Source of the DNA: VBAS01 sp035318985 | GTDB taxonomy: Bacteria > Bacteroidota > Bacteroidia > Chitinophagales > Chitinophagaceae | Reading direction: 5' to 3' | Assembly: GCA_035318985.1 (NCBI GenBank) | Contig: DATHDP010000150.1 | Span: 1 to 30,671 of the forward strand | DNA length: 30,671 nt | Shown here: piece after piece, positions 8,805-16,362 of the stretch | Layout of the letters: each line of letters begins with the position of its first letter | Position numbering within the stretch: the first letter of the stretch is position 1 | The notes under the pieces: model-generated | The model's database searches: none | What the model was told of the DNA's origin: nothing | Seen by the model: the letters and a program-made list of their open reading frames with translations, nothing else | Made by a program: the position numbers and the translations under genes

Positions 8805-9074
8805 TGAAGGTTCGGTAAGGAACTTTTGATTATCCGTTTCATATTTGTTTCTGAATTCTGTGAACTGTTCATGTAACTCTGAAACTTTTTGCAAGCCATG
8901 ATCTACTTCTTCATGCAGATCAGGCAAGCCATCGCTGAGTATGCCAGCTTCAAGATTAATATTATCAGCTTCTATTTGTGCGATCTTTTTTAAAACTGAG
9001 GTTTGAGAGTTTTTGAGATCATCCAGCTCACGAATGATCTTATCCATTAAAGCTAAACGCTGCTTCGGATCCAT
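8802..9074 (-). CDS. Small coiled-coil hypothetical protein
   Basis: I do not recognise a family. The chosen start (ATG at 9074) gives 90 residues beginning MDPKQRLALMDKII. Residues about 2-45 show hydrophobic heptad spacing and many Lys, Asp and Glu; a break GILSDGLPDLH follows, then a second helix, so a helical hairpin or coiled coil is likely. No signal peptide or cysteine is seen. The frame extends to an ATG at 9131, but the extra 19 residues are aromatic and atypical. It is divergent from the exported gene at 9236. Confidence 0.65.
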   Translation of the reverse strand: MDPKQRLALMDKIIRELDDLKNSQTSVLKKIAQIEADNINLEAGILSDGLPDLHEEVDHGLQKVSELHEQFTEFRNKYETDNQKFLTEPS

Positions 9075-9235
9075 AAATAAAATGTTTAATAAAAAGGAAC
9101 AAACTCCAGGCCAGTAAAACACCGGATCCATACAAATACCCTCGTATTTTAAGACGCCAATGGCATGGTAGTTGTTTTTATGGTTTAATAGGAGATCGTG
9201 TAGTTCAATTTTTGTTTATTTTAAAAAAATCCGTC

Positions 9236-9538
9236 ATGAAAAATTTTATTGGCGTTATAATATCGATTGTTTTGATATCAAGTTTTGGTTCTATAGACCG
9301 TTCAGGTATCCAGGGAACGATAGATCCACCCGAAGGAGCTAGAAGAATTTGGGCTGTAAGCGGCAAGGATACTGTCTCAATTATTCCTGCGCCGGGTAGC
9401 TTTATAATGGATGTAAAACCAGGAAGCTGGAAATTGGTAGTAGAAGCTGTACTTCCTTATAAAAATGCCGAAAGAGAAAGCATTCTTGTAACCGATGGGC
9501 AAATAACAGATATTGGATTGATAAAGCTTACACAATAA
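9236..9538 (+). CDS. Small exported protein with carboxypeptidase-regulatory-like fold
   Basis: The 100-residue protein starts MKNFIGVIISIVLISSFGS, a Sec signal. The mature part reads as one small beta-sandwich: IQGTIDPPEGARRIWAVSGK, then GSFIMDVKPGSWKLVVEA and ESILVTDGQITDIGLIKL. This pattern (G-x-V/I followed by GxFxxxxxPGxYxLxV) resembles the CarboxypepD_reg-like domain, used for binding or as a structural unit in Bacteroidota surface proteins. The frame begins at 9212, but the ATG at 9236 places the hydrophobic core correctly. Plus strand, followed 91 bases later by the exported DsrE gene. Confidence 0.65.
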   Translation: MKNFIGVIISIVLISSFGSIDRSGIQGTIDPPEGARRIWAVSGKDTVSIIPAPGSFIMDVKPGSWKLVVEAVLPYKNAERESILVTDGQITDIGLIKLTQ

Positions 9539-9566
9539 ATACCGGTCATAATATTGCACCGGAATT
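9538..9566 (+). terminator. Weak hairpin just after the small exported gene
   Basis: AATACCGGT and ACCGGAATT pair with one mismatch around an 11-base loop, immediately after the stop at 9536-9538. There is no U-run, only AT-rich sequence, so termination is uncertain. Confidence 0.25.
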
Positions 9567-9629
9567 ATTATAAACGGCAGCGCCATTGTTTATACTAATT
9601 CATAATTTTCTTTTCAAAAAAAGTTAAGC

Positions 9630-10163
9630 ATGAAAAAGTTAAGCCTGCTAATGTTTTCCATTTCTTTCTTCAGCCTATTAAATGCACAAACAAAAGTAAA
9701 CCCGGTAATAAAATCGTATGGAACGGTTTTTCAACTACCTGAAGCTGATCATAAACCTGATCCATCAATAAAATATAAGATCATCGTAGAACTTAACGAG
9801 AATGGTTCGAAACCTGACTCATTAAATGAATATATCGAAGCATTAGCGACATTGGTTAATCTTCATGCAGCGGAAGGTGTACCAAAAGAGAATATTCAAA
9901 TGGTGGTTGTGCTGCGTAAAATGGCTACTTATGCCGTTTTTGGCAACGACATGTATAAAGAAAAGTTCAAATGCGATAACCCCAACCTGCAAATATTAAA
10001 AGAACTGATGGATGCAGGCGTTGAGTTTTATGTATGCGGCCAAACAATGCAAAAAAGGAATATTGATCCTAAGAAATTAGTGGCGGGAACTAAAGTTGCC
10101 AGTTCAGGACTCACAGCCATCACCACTTACCAGCTTAAAGGGTACACAATGATCAAATTTTAG
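9630..10163 (+). CDS. Exported DsrE/DsrF-like protein
   Basis: A Sec signal peptide (MKKLSLLMFSISFFSLLNAQ) precedes a DsrE/DsrF-like domain. The recognisable parts are YKIIVELNENG, the segment around EYIEALATLVNLHAAEGVP, KENIQMVVVLRKMATYAVF, and VEFYVCGQTMQKRNI with C136 at the position of the reactive or ligand cysteine in the family. A second cysteine, C115, lies in KFKCDNP. Cytoplasmic DsrE proteins take part in sulfur relay; exported versions are common in Bacteroidota and their role is unclear. Length 177 aa. It stands alone on the plus strand, 91 bases after the preceding gene and 88 before the next. Confidence 0.8.
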   Translation: MKKLSLLMFSISFFSLLNAQTKVNPVIKSYGTVFQLPEADHKPDPSIKYKIIVELNENGSKPDSLNEYIEALATLVNLHAAEGVPKENIQMVVVLRKMATYAVFGNDMYKEKFKCDNPNLQILKELMDAGVEFYVCGQTMQKRNIDPKKLVAGTKVASSGLTAITTYQLKGYTMIKF

Positions 10164-10197
10164 AAATCCTATCATCAAGAAAAATAAACCAGTGGTG

Positions 10198-10205
10198 TAG
10201 CTTTG
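10198..10205 (+). promoter_or_regulatory. Candidate -7 promoter element upstream of the duplicated-domain lipoprotein
   Basis: TAGCTTTG matches TAnnTTTG exactly and lies 47 bases before the ATG at 10252. No clear TTG is found at the normal -33 distance, so support is partial. Confidence 0.4.
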
Positions 10206-10251
10206 TTTTAAACCTCCGTTATATACGTGAGATTTACAGAAATTAAGCAAT

Positions 10252-11073
10252 ATGAAATTCATCGCTACATTTCTATCAATTATATTATTAGTCTCTTGTG
10301 CAAGTTCAAAAGAAGCAAATTATACAGCAAGCACACCAGCAGATCCCTTAGTAAGAACATTTCTCGGTATTTCTCAAACTGACTCAATTGATTTTATTCG
10401 TTGGAAATTAACTCTTACCGATAAAAAATATTCTTTGGAATGCAACTACGGCATTAGCAAACCAAATACCAATGGTTTTTATGATGAAAAAAAAGTTGCT
10501 TTAAACGGGATCGTAAAAAGAGAAAACAACAATTATATTTTGGAAAATAGGAATCATTTATTGAAACTTGCGGAATTAAATACCAACCTGCTGCATATAC
10601 TCAACAATGACAATACTCTTTTGATCGGTGGTGGCGGGTGGAGTTATGTTTTAAATAATATGGCGCCAACGGCAACGAATCAAATTAATTTAACCGCAAA
10701 ACAAAGTTTCTTAAAAGATTCCATTGTATTCCAGGGAAGAACACTTTGTGGAGATTTTTCTATTAATCGTTCAAGCCAGAGCTGTATTAAAATGAAATGG
10801 CATATCGTTTTTTATGCGAATAAGAATGAACCAACAACCTATCTTTTGAACCGGAGCAATATGCTCCCATTGGAATATCCAGGCAAAAAAGGAACATGGA
10901 AAATCATTGCAGGCAAAGATGGTAGGATCATTTATGAATTGACACCTGATAAGGAAACTACTCCTACTTATCTTTTAAAACTTGATGAAGGTGTTTTGAT
11001 CTTTACTGATGCAAAAGGTAATTTATTGGTAGGAAATCATGACTTTAGCTATACTTTGAACAGGCTTTTCTAA
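10252..11073 (+). CDS. Lipoprotein with two tandem NlpE-like/META-type domains
   Basis: The lipobox LLVSC places the lipidated cysteine at C16. Residues about 33-136 and 155-273 look like diverged copies of one domain. Each has a tryptophan-initiated strand (RWKLTLTDKKYSL; KWHIVFYANKNEPTTYLL), a central G-containing strand, and a matching end (NTLLIGGGGWSYVLNN; GNLLVGNHDFSYTLNR). The second copy starts FQGRTLCGDF and contains two cysteines, C166 and C178. The general pattern resembles NlpE N-terminal domains, which sense envelope or copper stress in other bacteria, but I am not certain of that family. No partner gene is adjacent. Confidence 0.65.
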   Translation: MKFIATFLSIILLVSCASSKEANYTASTPADPLVRTFLGISQTDSIDFIRWKLTLTDKKYSLECNYGISKPNTNGFYDEKKVALNGIVKRENNNYILENRNHLLKLAELNTNLLHILNNDNTLLIGGGGWSYVLNNMAPTATNQINLTAKQSFLKDSIVFQGRTLCGDFSINRSSQSCIKMKWHIVFYANKNEPTTYLLNRSNMLPLEYPGKKGTWKIIAGKDGRIIYELTPDKETTPTYLLKLDEGVLIFTDAKGNLLVGNHDFSYTLNRLF

Positions 11074-11135
11074 CCAACTTGTTAAAGTCATATCAAATCT
11101 ATTTTGCGGCATGTAAAATTAAAATTTTTATCCTC

Positions 11136-11156
11136 GTTTGTCGTTAAGGGACAAAC
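11136..11156. promoter_or_regulatory. Inverted repeat 9 bases before the CAP-protein start
   Basis: GTTTGTC and GACAAAC are perfect 7-base arms around the loop GTTAAGG. The position, between the upstream stop and the ATG at 11166, would fit an operator or a 5'-UTR hairpin. No TAnnTTTG element is seen nearby. Confidence 0.3.
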
Positions 11157-11165
11157 CACCATTTC

Positions 11166-11900
11166 ATGCGTATATTTTATTTAGCCACTCTCCTTTTATT
11201 TTCAACCCTTGCTAAATCCCAGGTCATTGATTCTTTAAATACAGCAAAGAAATGCTTATACATGACGGAGATCGAAAGAGAGATGATCTACGAGATCAAT
11301 AGGGTGCGGCATAACCCGAAGTCATACATTCAATATCTGCAGCCCATGCTAAATGAAGCAACAGGTAGTTTGAAAAAATATGGGAAAGGAGATACAAATT
11401 ACAGCGTGACTTTTTCAAGCACGATAAAAAATGGAAAAACTGTGGAGACCACGGATACTACCTGGCATTATATAAATGAGGAAAAAGTAAAAGCATTAAC
11501 AACACTTATAAATGATCTTAAGAAATTAAAACCACTCTCTATCCTGAAGCCCGACAGTGGTATTTATAATGCCGCAACAAAACATGCAATAGACCAGGGT
11601 GAACATGATTGGAAACTGATGCATACGGGAAGCGATGGTTCGGAACCATGGGATCGTATCACATTCTTTTCGCCGGAAATGAGTTTTGGAAATGAAAATA
11701 TAGCAGGCAACTCCATGCACATTGTTACGGCCCGCGATATAGTTATTCAATTATTAGTAGACAGTGGCATTCCCGGATACGGTCATCGTTATAATTTACT
11801 TGACCCTGCATGGACATATTGCGCCTGCAAACATGATCTGTTCAAAGGAATGCATTGGTGGATACAAAATTTCGGTGTGAAAAAGAAAAAACAAGTTTGA
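11166..11900 (+). CDS. Exported CAP (SCP/PR1) domain protein
   Basis: A signal peptide (MRIFYLATLLLFSTLAKS) precedes a CAP domain. The alpha-1 helix is EREMIYEINRVRHNPKSYI. The cavity residues are H140 (AATKHAIDQG), H153 (MHTGSDGS), E177 (GNENIAG) and H207 (GHRYNLLDPAW). CAP proteins are extracellular, and some bacterial members are peptidase-like or wall-associated. Between the first helix and the first histidine there is an insertion of about 55 residues (around 65-120) that makes it longer than minimal CAP proteins. Two closely spaced cysteines (C219, C221) follow the final histidine. It converges on the AsmA-like gene with six bases between. Confidence 0.83.
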   Translation: MRIFYLATLLLFSTLAKSQVIDSLNTAKKCLYMTEIEREMIYEINRVRHNPKSYIQYLQPMLNEATGSLKKYGKGDTNYSVTFSSTIKNGKTVETTDTTWHYINEEKVKALTTLINDLKKLKPLSILKPDSGIYNAATKHAIDQGEHDWKLMHTGSDGSEPWDRITFFSPEMSFGNENIAGNSMHIVTARDIVIQLLVDSGIPGYGHRYNLLDPAWTYCACKHDLFKGMHWWIQNFGVKKKKQV

Positions 11901-11906
11901 GCTTTC

Positions 11907-13613
11907 TTACTTAGTGGCAACTTCAGCCGATTGTTTTACTCCAACTGTTTCCTTTATACCTTTAAAGATCGTTTTCCAACATAAATAAAAAAGAGAACGA
12001 TTTGTATTTCTCGCCAGGTATACTTGCTTCACCCTCACTTCATCATCTCCTTTTGGGTTTGAATTTTTGATCACAAAATTTGCCAAAAGGCTTGTCAAAA
12101 ATTTCTTGTCTGTTTCAGTGGCTCCTTTATCTTTTTCCAGCAAAGCAACTTTTAGATTATCATAAAGTAGTTTCACAGTTCCATTCATAGAATAATCATT
12201 TCCATGAAGATCAAAAGTCAGCCCGTTAAAACGACCTTCTTTAATACTTGCAGGACCCATTGGTTCCGCAAGTGCATTAAGATCCTTACCATCGATGGCA
12301 CCCATAGTTCCTGATACATCAAAACGACCTTTAGGATCAAAAAGATAAAATGTCCAGTTTGATCTCGACGGAGTTCTATTTAAAAAATTTGAACTGATAA
12401 AAGCCTTCATTACTTTATTTGGAGCATGCTTGTCATTTGTAAAATTCGTCATCGTTGCATTCACATTATAAAATTGAACAAGCCCCGATTGCCGGGTTAT
12501 ATGATTTCTCTCCTTATATTCAATAAATGAATTATTAACTTTTACTTTTTTAATATTAAACACCAACGGCACGTCATCCAGTACCTGGTGCGGATAATAT
12601 CCGACACGATTTTTTTTATCCCTTGGCCGGGCAAGATCGCGGTATACTTTAAAAACAGACCTGCCTATTGTCATTGTTTCTGCTTTCAAATACTCGTTTG
12701 ACAATTTCTGCATATCAACACCGGAAAAAACAACATTATTAAAAGAAAAATTGAAGCGGTCATCCTGCGTTGGGATTGCATTTACAAATGCATTTTCTCC
12801 TAACCTTGGACTAATAAATATTTGATTTACTGACAGTGTTCCGGCAGTTGAGTTCAATGAAATATTTTTAGCGATATAGTCATATAGTTTGTTTGGTGAA
12901 GGCCATGCAATCTTGGCTACTTTTACTTTTACACCTTTTGCAAATAAAAAGCGGCTTCTATCCATATAAGCAGCGCTATCAACTTTTACATCATTTAAAG
13001 AAAAGTCAACATCTTTTACATCTATTATCAACTTGCCTGTATTCCTGTTGCTTGTTCGTATCTGCGCACCTGTTATTAAAACAGAATCGATCTGTATCAT
13101 ATCCATATCTCCCAGTATTTGCCGGTAAATTTCTTGCGTGGGTACATTACGAGTGGCGTCCTTCCCTTTATACGTGTATTGCAGGTCGATTATTGGATTT
13201 TTAATTTCTAATTTTCTTCCGACGATCTCTTTATCGAGCAAGGCCCTGGTAGTTCTAACTCCTATAACATTTATCTCAGGAATATCAATATTAAAAACCA
13301 TTGACGGAACTTTATTTTCCAGTTCCGATGATTGATAACGAGCCGAATCAAAACGCACTTTCATATTACGGGCTGAAAGATATCCTGCCGTCTCGTCTAT
13401 TTTCATATCATCATAACTGATCTTGTAAAACCCCTTATTGTTTTTTACGATTGCTTTTTCTAATTCAGTTTTAATGATCTTATTCTTATTTGTATTCCAA
13501 TAGAAAAAACCAAAACCAACAACGGCCAGTACAAAAACCAAAACACTTACAAGAACTATTTTGATCCTGCGCTTTCTTTTCCCTTCTTCATTTAATCCAG
13601 AATTTGATCTCAT
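11907..13613 (-). CDS. AsmA-like/DUF748-type inner-membrane-anchored envelope protein
   Basis: A basic N-terminus (KRKRRIK) and one transmembrane helix (about residues 17-38) anchor a 530-residue periplasmic part made of alternating beta strands with repeated phrases such as IDSVLITGAQIRTSN and NIKKVKVNNSFIEYKERN. This is typical of AsmA/DUF748 proteins, which form long lipid-channelling grooves (the TamB/YhdP-like superfamily). The C-terminal region FDVSGTMGAIDGKDLNALAEPM resembles the end of the conserved module. Family assignment is by general pattern and therefore moderate. An unusually large share of Lys and Asn fits the AT-rich base composition. A terminator-like hairpin lies just upstream, so it probably has its own promoter. 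Confidence 0.7.
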   Translation of the reverse strand: MRSNSGLNEEGKRKRRIKIVLVSVLVFVLAVVGFGFFYWNTNKNKIIKTELEKAIVKNNKGFYKISYDDMKIDETAGYLSARNMKVRFDSARYQSSELENKVPSMVFNIDIPEINVIGVRTTRALLDKEIVGRKLEIKNPIIDLQYTYKGKDATRNVPTQEIYRQILGDMDMIQIDSVLITGAQIRTSNRNTGKLIIDVKDVDFSLNDVKVDSAAYMDRSRFLFAKGVKVKVAKIAWPSPNKLYDYIAKNISLNSTAGTLSVNQIFISPRLGENAFVNAIPTQDDRFNFSFNNVVFSGVDMQKLSNEYLKAETMTIGRSVFKVYRDLARPRDKKNRVGYYPHQVLDDVPLVFNIKKVKVNNSFIEYKERNHITRQSGLVQFYNVNATMTNFTNDKHAPNKVMKAFISSNFLNRTPSRSNWTFYLFDPKGRFDVSGTMGAIDGKDLNALAEPMGPASIKEGRFNGLTFDLHGNDYSMNGTVKLLYDNLKVALLEKDKGATETDKKFLTSLLANFVIKNSNPKGDDEVRVKQVYLARNTNRSLFYLCWKTIFKGIKETVGVKQSAEVATK

Positions 13614-13671
13614 TACATCAAATAAGACAATTACTATTCCATCTTATTAAAATTTCCAGGCAATATTTGCA

Positions 13672-13699
13672 CAAAAAAAAGCATCAACTGATGCTTTTT
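13672..13699 (-). terminator. Rho-independent terminator of the small gene at 13727
   Basis: AGCATCA (13680-13686) pairs with TGATGCT (13689-13695). On the minus strand the hairpin is followed by a run of eight T, and the plus strand also has five T after it. It lies between the stop of the 85-residue gene and the start of the AsmA-like gene. Confidence 0.65.
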
Positions 13700-13726
13700 A
13701 AATATAGGATAAGGTAAAAAAAGTGT

Positions 13727-13984
13727 TTAATAATTTTCTTCCATAGACCTTGTAAGAATATCTTTTTCGGTAACCATTTCCCCTTCAAGACAAATACAAT
13801 ACTCATTTTTGTTAAGAAGTTCCTGCCGGAATTCTTCTTCCATTTGTGAAAAGTCTTTAAAAAAAGCAATGCTTTCAGCTAACCATTCTTTTTTCTCGTT
13901 ATAGGAATTCTTCAGATAATCATGAATTGAGATCATGTTTTCTGTGACGTTGCTGAGTTTCAATGGCAGAAGCAGTTTATTCAT
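13727..13984 (-). CDS. Small acidic helical hypothetical protein
   Basis: The family is not recognised. The 85 residues (MNKLLLPLKLSNVTENMISI start) are predicted largely helical, with an acidic central stretch FSQMEEEFRQELL and the C-terminal phrase CICLEGEMVTEKDIL holding two cysteines. No signal peptide or membrane segment. A convincing terminator follows, and the gap to the next upstream gene is 247 bases, so it is probably a single-gene transcript. The gene looks real because of the terminator and the plausible composition, not because of homology. Confidence 0.6.
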   Translation of the reverse strand: MNKLLLPLKLSNVTENMISIHDYLKNSYNEKKEWLAESIAFFKDFSQMEEEFRQELLNKNEYCICLEGEMVTEKDILTRSMEENY

Positions 13985-14231
13985 GATGATGATTTTTGAG
14001 CAATCTGAAACAATTGTACCAAAATCGTTCCTGTTAATTAAAAGACCAAAGGATGGGTATTAAATAATTTTAAACGTTTATAAAGAAATTAAAAATGTGG
14101 AAAACCTGTTTAGCATTAAACTAAAAAATGACAAATAAAAAAAGAGTTGATTTTTTTCCACATAATTATTTTATCACTCCTTGTCTGTGTCGCAACACGA
14201 ATTCTTGCTATGTCGTCCAAAGATGCATCTC

Positions 14232-14651
14232 CTATGTCTTTTGTAAGGCTAATTTTTTCATTACCTCTTCTTCATCTTCATGTGATATCAATAAAATGAT
14301 CTTTGGCTCACTCCCTGTTTCCTGGATTATGTAGCTTGTATCAAATTCTCTTATTTTAGTGCCCGTTTTATCAAAGGTTATACCCCAACGCACTATCACC
14401 ATGCTATAATCATTGCAGATAGGCATTACTCTTTTAGAAATTATTTTTGCTGAATTGCGGCCAACGCTTTTGTAAAACTTAGTTGCTTGCTCAGCTTTCT
14501 TTTCATAATCTTTCCGACTCTGAGTTATTGAACCTTTTGGCCCAGCAGAAATAAAACTATCAGCACAGTAACCTGATATCGTTTTCACATCAAGTTTATC
14601 GAAAGCGGTTTCATATTCTTTGAATAAAGTATCCAGTTGATCACGACTCAT
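14232..14651 (-). CDS. NTF2-like/SnoaL-like protein
   Basis: The 139-residue protein opens with DQLDTLFKEYETAFDKLDVK, followed by YCADSFISAGPKG, a standard start for small NTF2-like proteins. It then has strands VMPICNDYSMVIVRWGITF and REFDTSYIIQETGSEPKIIL, which fit the curved sheet of that fold. Members bind small ligands or act as isomerases; no catalytic set is recognisable here. No signal peptide. Stand-alone gene on the minus strand. Confidence 0.75.
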   Translation of the reverse strand: MSRDQLDTLFKEYETAFDKLDVKTISGYCADSFISAGPKGSITQSRKDYEKKAEQATKFYKSVGRNSAKIISKRVMPICNDYSMVIVRWGITFDKTGTKIREFDTSYIIQETGSEPKIILLISHEDEEEVMKKLALQKT

Positions 14652-14767
14652 GCTCTTCTATTTAAAAATTCTGGCTCAAAAACGGCGCCATGATTATGTG
14701 TTACAACCGGCATTCAAAGGCATGTATTTTGAGTGTTCGTTTTTAAAATAGCAAACGCCAAACTCCA

Positions 14768-14920
14768 TTGCAGAATATAAAACTTAGTAATAACAAACAC
14801 AGACCTGAAAACAAAAACAACATTGATAGCCGTGAAGGGGAAGAACAATTAATAAAAGGTGATGATAGAACTCACAACAGAAAAGAAAGAAAAAATTTAA
14901 AGAAAAGTGCCGGACGATAG
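14768..14920 (+). CDS. Small charged protein (50 aa), TTG start
   Basis: This short frame fills a gap of about 300 bases between two minus-strand genes. From the TTG at 14768 it encodes 50 residues; the core is IDSREGEEQLIKGDDRTHNR, ending in a Lys/Arg-rich tail. I recall small Bacteroidota proteins with a very similar DSREGEEQ-x-x-KGDD-x-THN core, and the composition is far from that of random AT-rich DNA. There is no ATG in the frame after the stop at 14744-14746; TTG at 14768 is the only standard alternative start. The protein is hydrophilic and probably disordered. Function unknown. Confidence 0.6.
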   Translation: MQNIKLSNNKHRPENKNNIDSREGEEQLIKGDDRTHNRKERKNLKKSAGR

Positions 14921-14950
14921 GTAACTAAAAATTGTATACGGGTGTAAAAA

Positions 14951-15904
14951 TTAATTTCTGAATTCCTGGCTGATCATTAGACCATAAAATCCACCATCCA
15001 ATATACCTATGCCCACCCGACCGAAAGAGGGATTAAGAATATTTGCTCTATGACCCGGAGAGTTCATCAGGTTTACATGTGCTATTTCAACTGTTTGTGC
15101 CAATGCCAGGTTTTCTCCTGCAGTTTCAAAATTAATATTCGCAGCTCTCATTCTATCGAAAGGATCTTTTCCATTAAGATCATCATGCGCAAAATATCCT
15201 TTTGCAAACATATCTTGTGAATGAGCTCTTGCCACCGGCAGCATTTCAGGATCAGCCACCAGTAGCTTTAATCCATGTTTTTGCCTTTCTGCATTTATCA
15301 TTTGCAACATTTCCGTTTCATAATTTGGTTTTACTGTTGCATTATCGATCTTAAAAGTAAGACTGATCTTTTCATCTGAGCCGGGTTGAACTGTAAGGCT
15401 ATTGATCGTTTGACGAACGGCTTCATCAAATACAGGAGCCAATTTCCTGTTAGCCCATTCAGATTGCATTGCTAATTGAACGCCTAACTGGCTAGTGCGA
15501 ACTTTTTCGGTTATTCCATCCCGTATCGGCAATGCAAGGATGATCGCAGAAAATATAACTGCATATAAATATCCCATAATGGCTCCTGGAATAATTCCCA
15601 AAAATCTATTCATAATATTATGATGAGCTTGTATTGGTGCAGCTCGTGATATATATCCTGCAAGAATGCTCAGGATTGTACCGGCAACAATAGCCGTCAC
15701 TATAAAAGAAATTGCCAATAACCACGGGCCTGCATCAAATAATTTATCAATAAAGCTGGCAACATATGGATAAAATAAATAGGCGAGGACAAAACTGCCC
15801 GCCCATACTAACAAACTAAGCATGCTGGAAATAAAACCACGGTACCAGCCTGCAATAATTGCTAATAGTACGATCAAAATGAGAATTAAATCAATCCAAT
15901 TCAT
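14951..15904 (-). CDS. CvpA-type membrane domain fused to a C-terminal CAP domain
   Basis: Residues 1-165 form a CvpA/colicin-V-production-like module with four hydrophobic helices: MNWIDLILILIVLLAIIAGW, then YRGFISSMLSLLVWAGSFVL, the segment about 62-83, and about 103-126. Residues 197-315 form a CAP domain: H228 (RAHSQDM), H240 (GYFAHDD), E264 (AGENLA) and H285 (GHRANIL). The CAP part should be on the outer face of the membrane, tethered by the CvpA helices. The frame opens at 15931, but the ATG at 15904 begins the conserved CvpA N-terminus. This is the second CAP protein within 5 kb. Single gene on the minus strand. Confidence 0.88.
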   Translation of the reverse strand: MNWIDLILILIVLLAIIAGWYRGFISSMLSLLVWAGSFVLAYLFYPYVASFIDKLFDAGPWLLAISFIVTAIVAGTILSILAGYISRAAPIQAHHNIMNRFLGIIPGAIMGYLYAVIFSAIILALPIRDGITEKVRTSQLGVQLAMQSEWANRKLAPVFDEAVRQTINSLTVQPGSDEKISLTFKIDNATVKPNYETEMLQMINAERQKHGLKLLVADPEMLPVARAHSQDMFAKGYFAHDDLNGKDPFDRMRAANINFETAGENLALAQTVEIAHVNLMNSPGHRANILNPSFGRVGIGILDGGFYGLMISQEFRN

Positions 15905-16148
15905 AAAAAATATTACACATGAATTAAACAAAAAGTTCGCCGAAATTTTTACCCATTAGTAATTTTTAAAACCCAAAAAATAGTTTCATATAAAATTTCC
16001 AACAGGAGAGTTATAATTAAATATGTAGAAAAAAATGCTGCTTTTAGATAATTTTCAGGATTTCCATTGGTAATTAATGGTGGTACACAATTTGGCATTA
16101 TCAAAACGTATTCAGTAAATAAAAATCTTAAACTTCTAAATGACTATT

Positions 16149-16319
16149 ATGAAAAATTCTCTCTATGTTTTTCTGTTTGTAATGATCTCCATGTCGCTGA
16201 CAAGTTGCCAATTAGTGGGTGATATTTTCAAAGCAGGAGTTTGGGTAGGAATATTGGCAGTAGCTGCAGTTATTGGATTGATCATATTTTTAATAAGCAA
16301 ACTTTCGGGAAAAAAGTAA
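16149..16319 (+). CDS. Small membrane lipoprotein (56 aa)
   Basis: The sequence starts MKNSLYVFLFVMISMSLTSC, with a lipobox giving lipidated C20. It then reads QLVGDIFKAGVWVGILAVAA and a second hydrophobic stretch IGLIIFLISKLSGKK. I recall this exact layout (short lipoprotein with IFKAGVWVG and one C-terminal transmembrane helix) from many Bacteroidota genomes, where it has sometimes been misannotated. An in-frame ATG at 16140 would add three residues, but 16149 gives the better signal. Function unknown. The amine-oxidase gene follows 43 bases downstream and could be co-transcribed. Confidence 0.75.
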   Translation: MKNSLYVFLFVMISMSLTSCQLVGDIFKAGVWVGILAVAAVIGLIIFLISKLSGKK

Positions 16320-16323
16320 ATTC

Positions 16324-16352
16324 GGTTATGTAAGAAGCAAAATGCTATAACC
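16324..16352 (+). terminator. Imperfect hairpin between the small lipoprotein and the amine oxidase
   Basis: GGTTAT (16324-16329) pairs with ATAACC (16347-16352), and an inner AGCA/TGCT stem stacks beneath after a six-base bulge. No U-run follows, so it could equally be a processing or attenuator hairpin. Confidence 0.25.
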
Positions 16353-16362
16353 AATTTTACAA

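Noticed and set aside
14085..14125. GTTTA-GCAT-TAAAC hairpin between the small acidic gene and the NTF2-like gene
   Set aside because: The stem is only five A/T-rich pairs with no U-run in the direction of the neighbouring genes.
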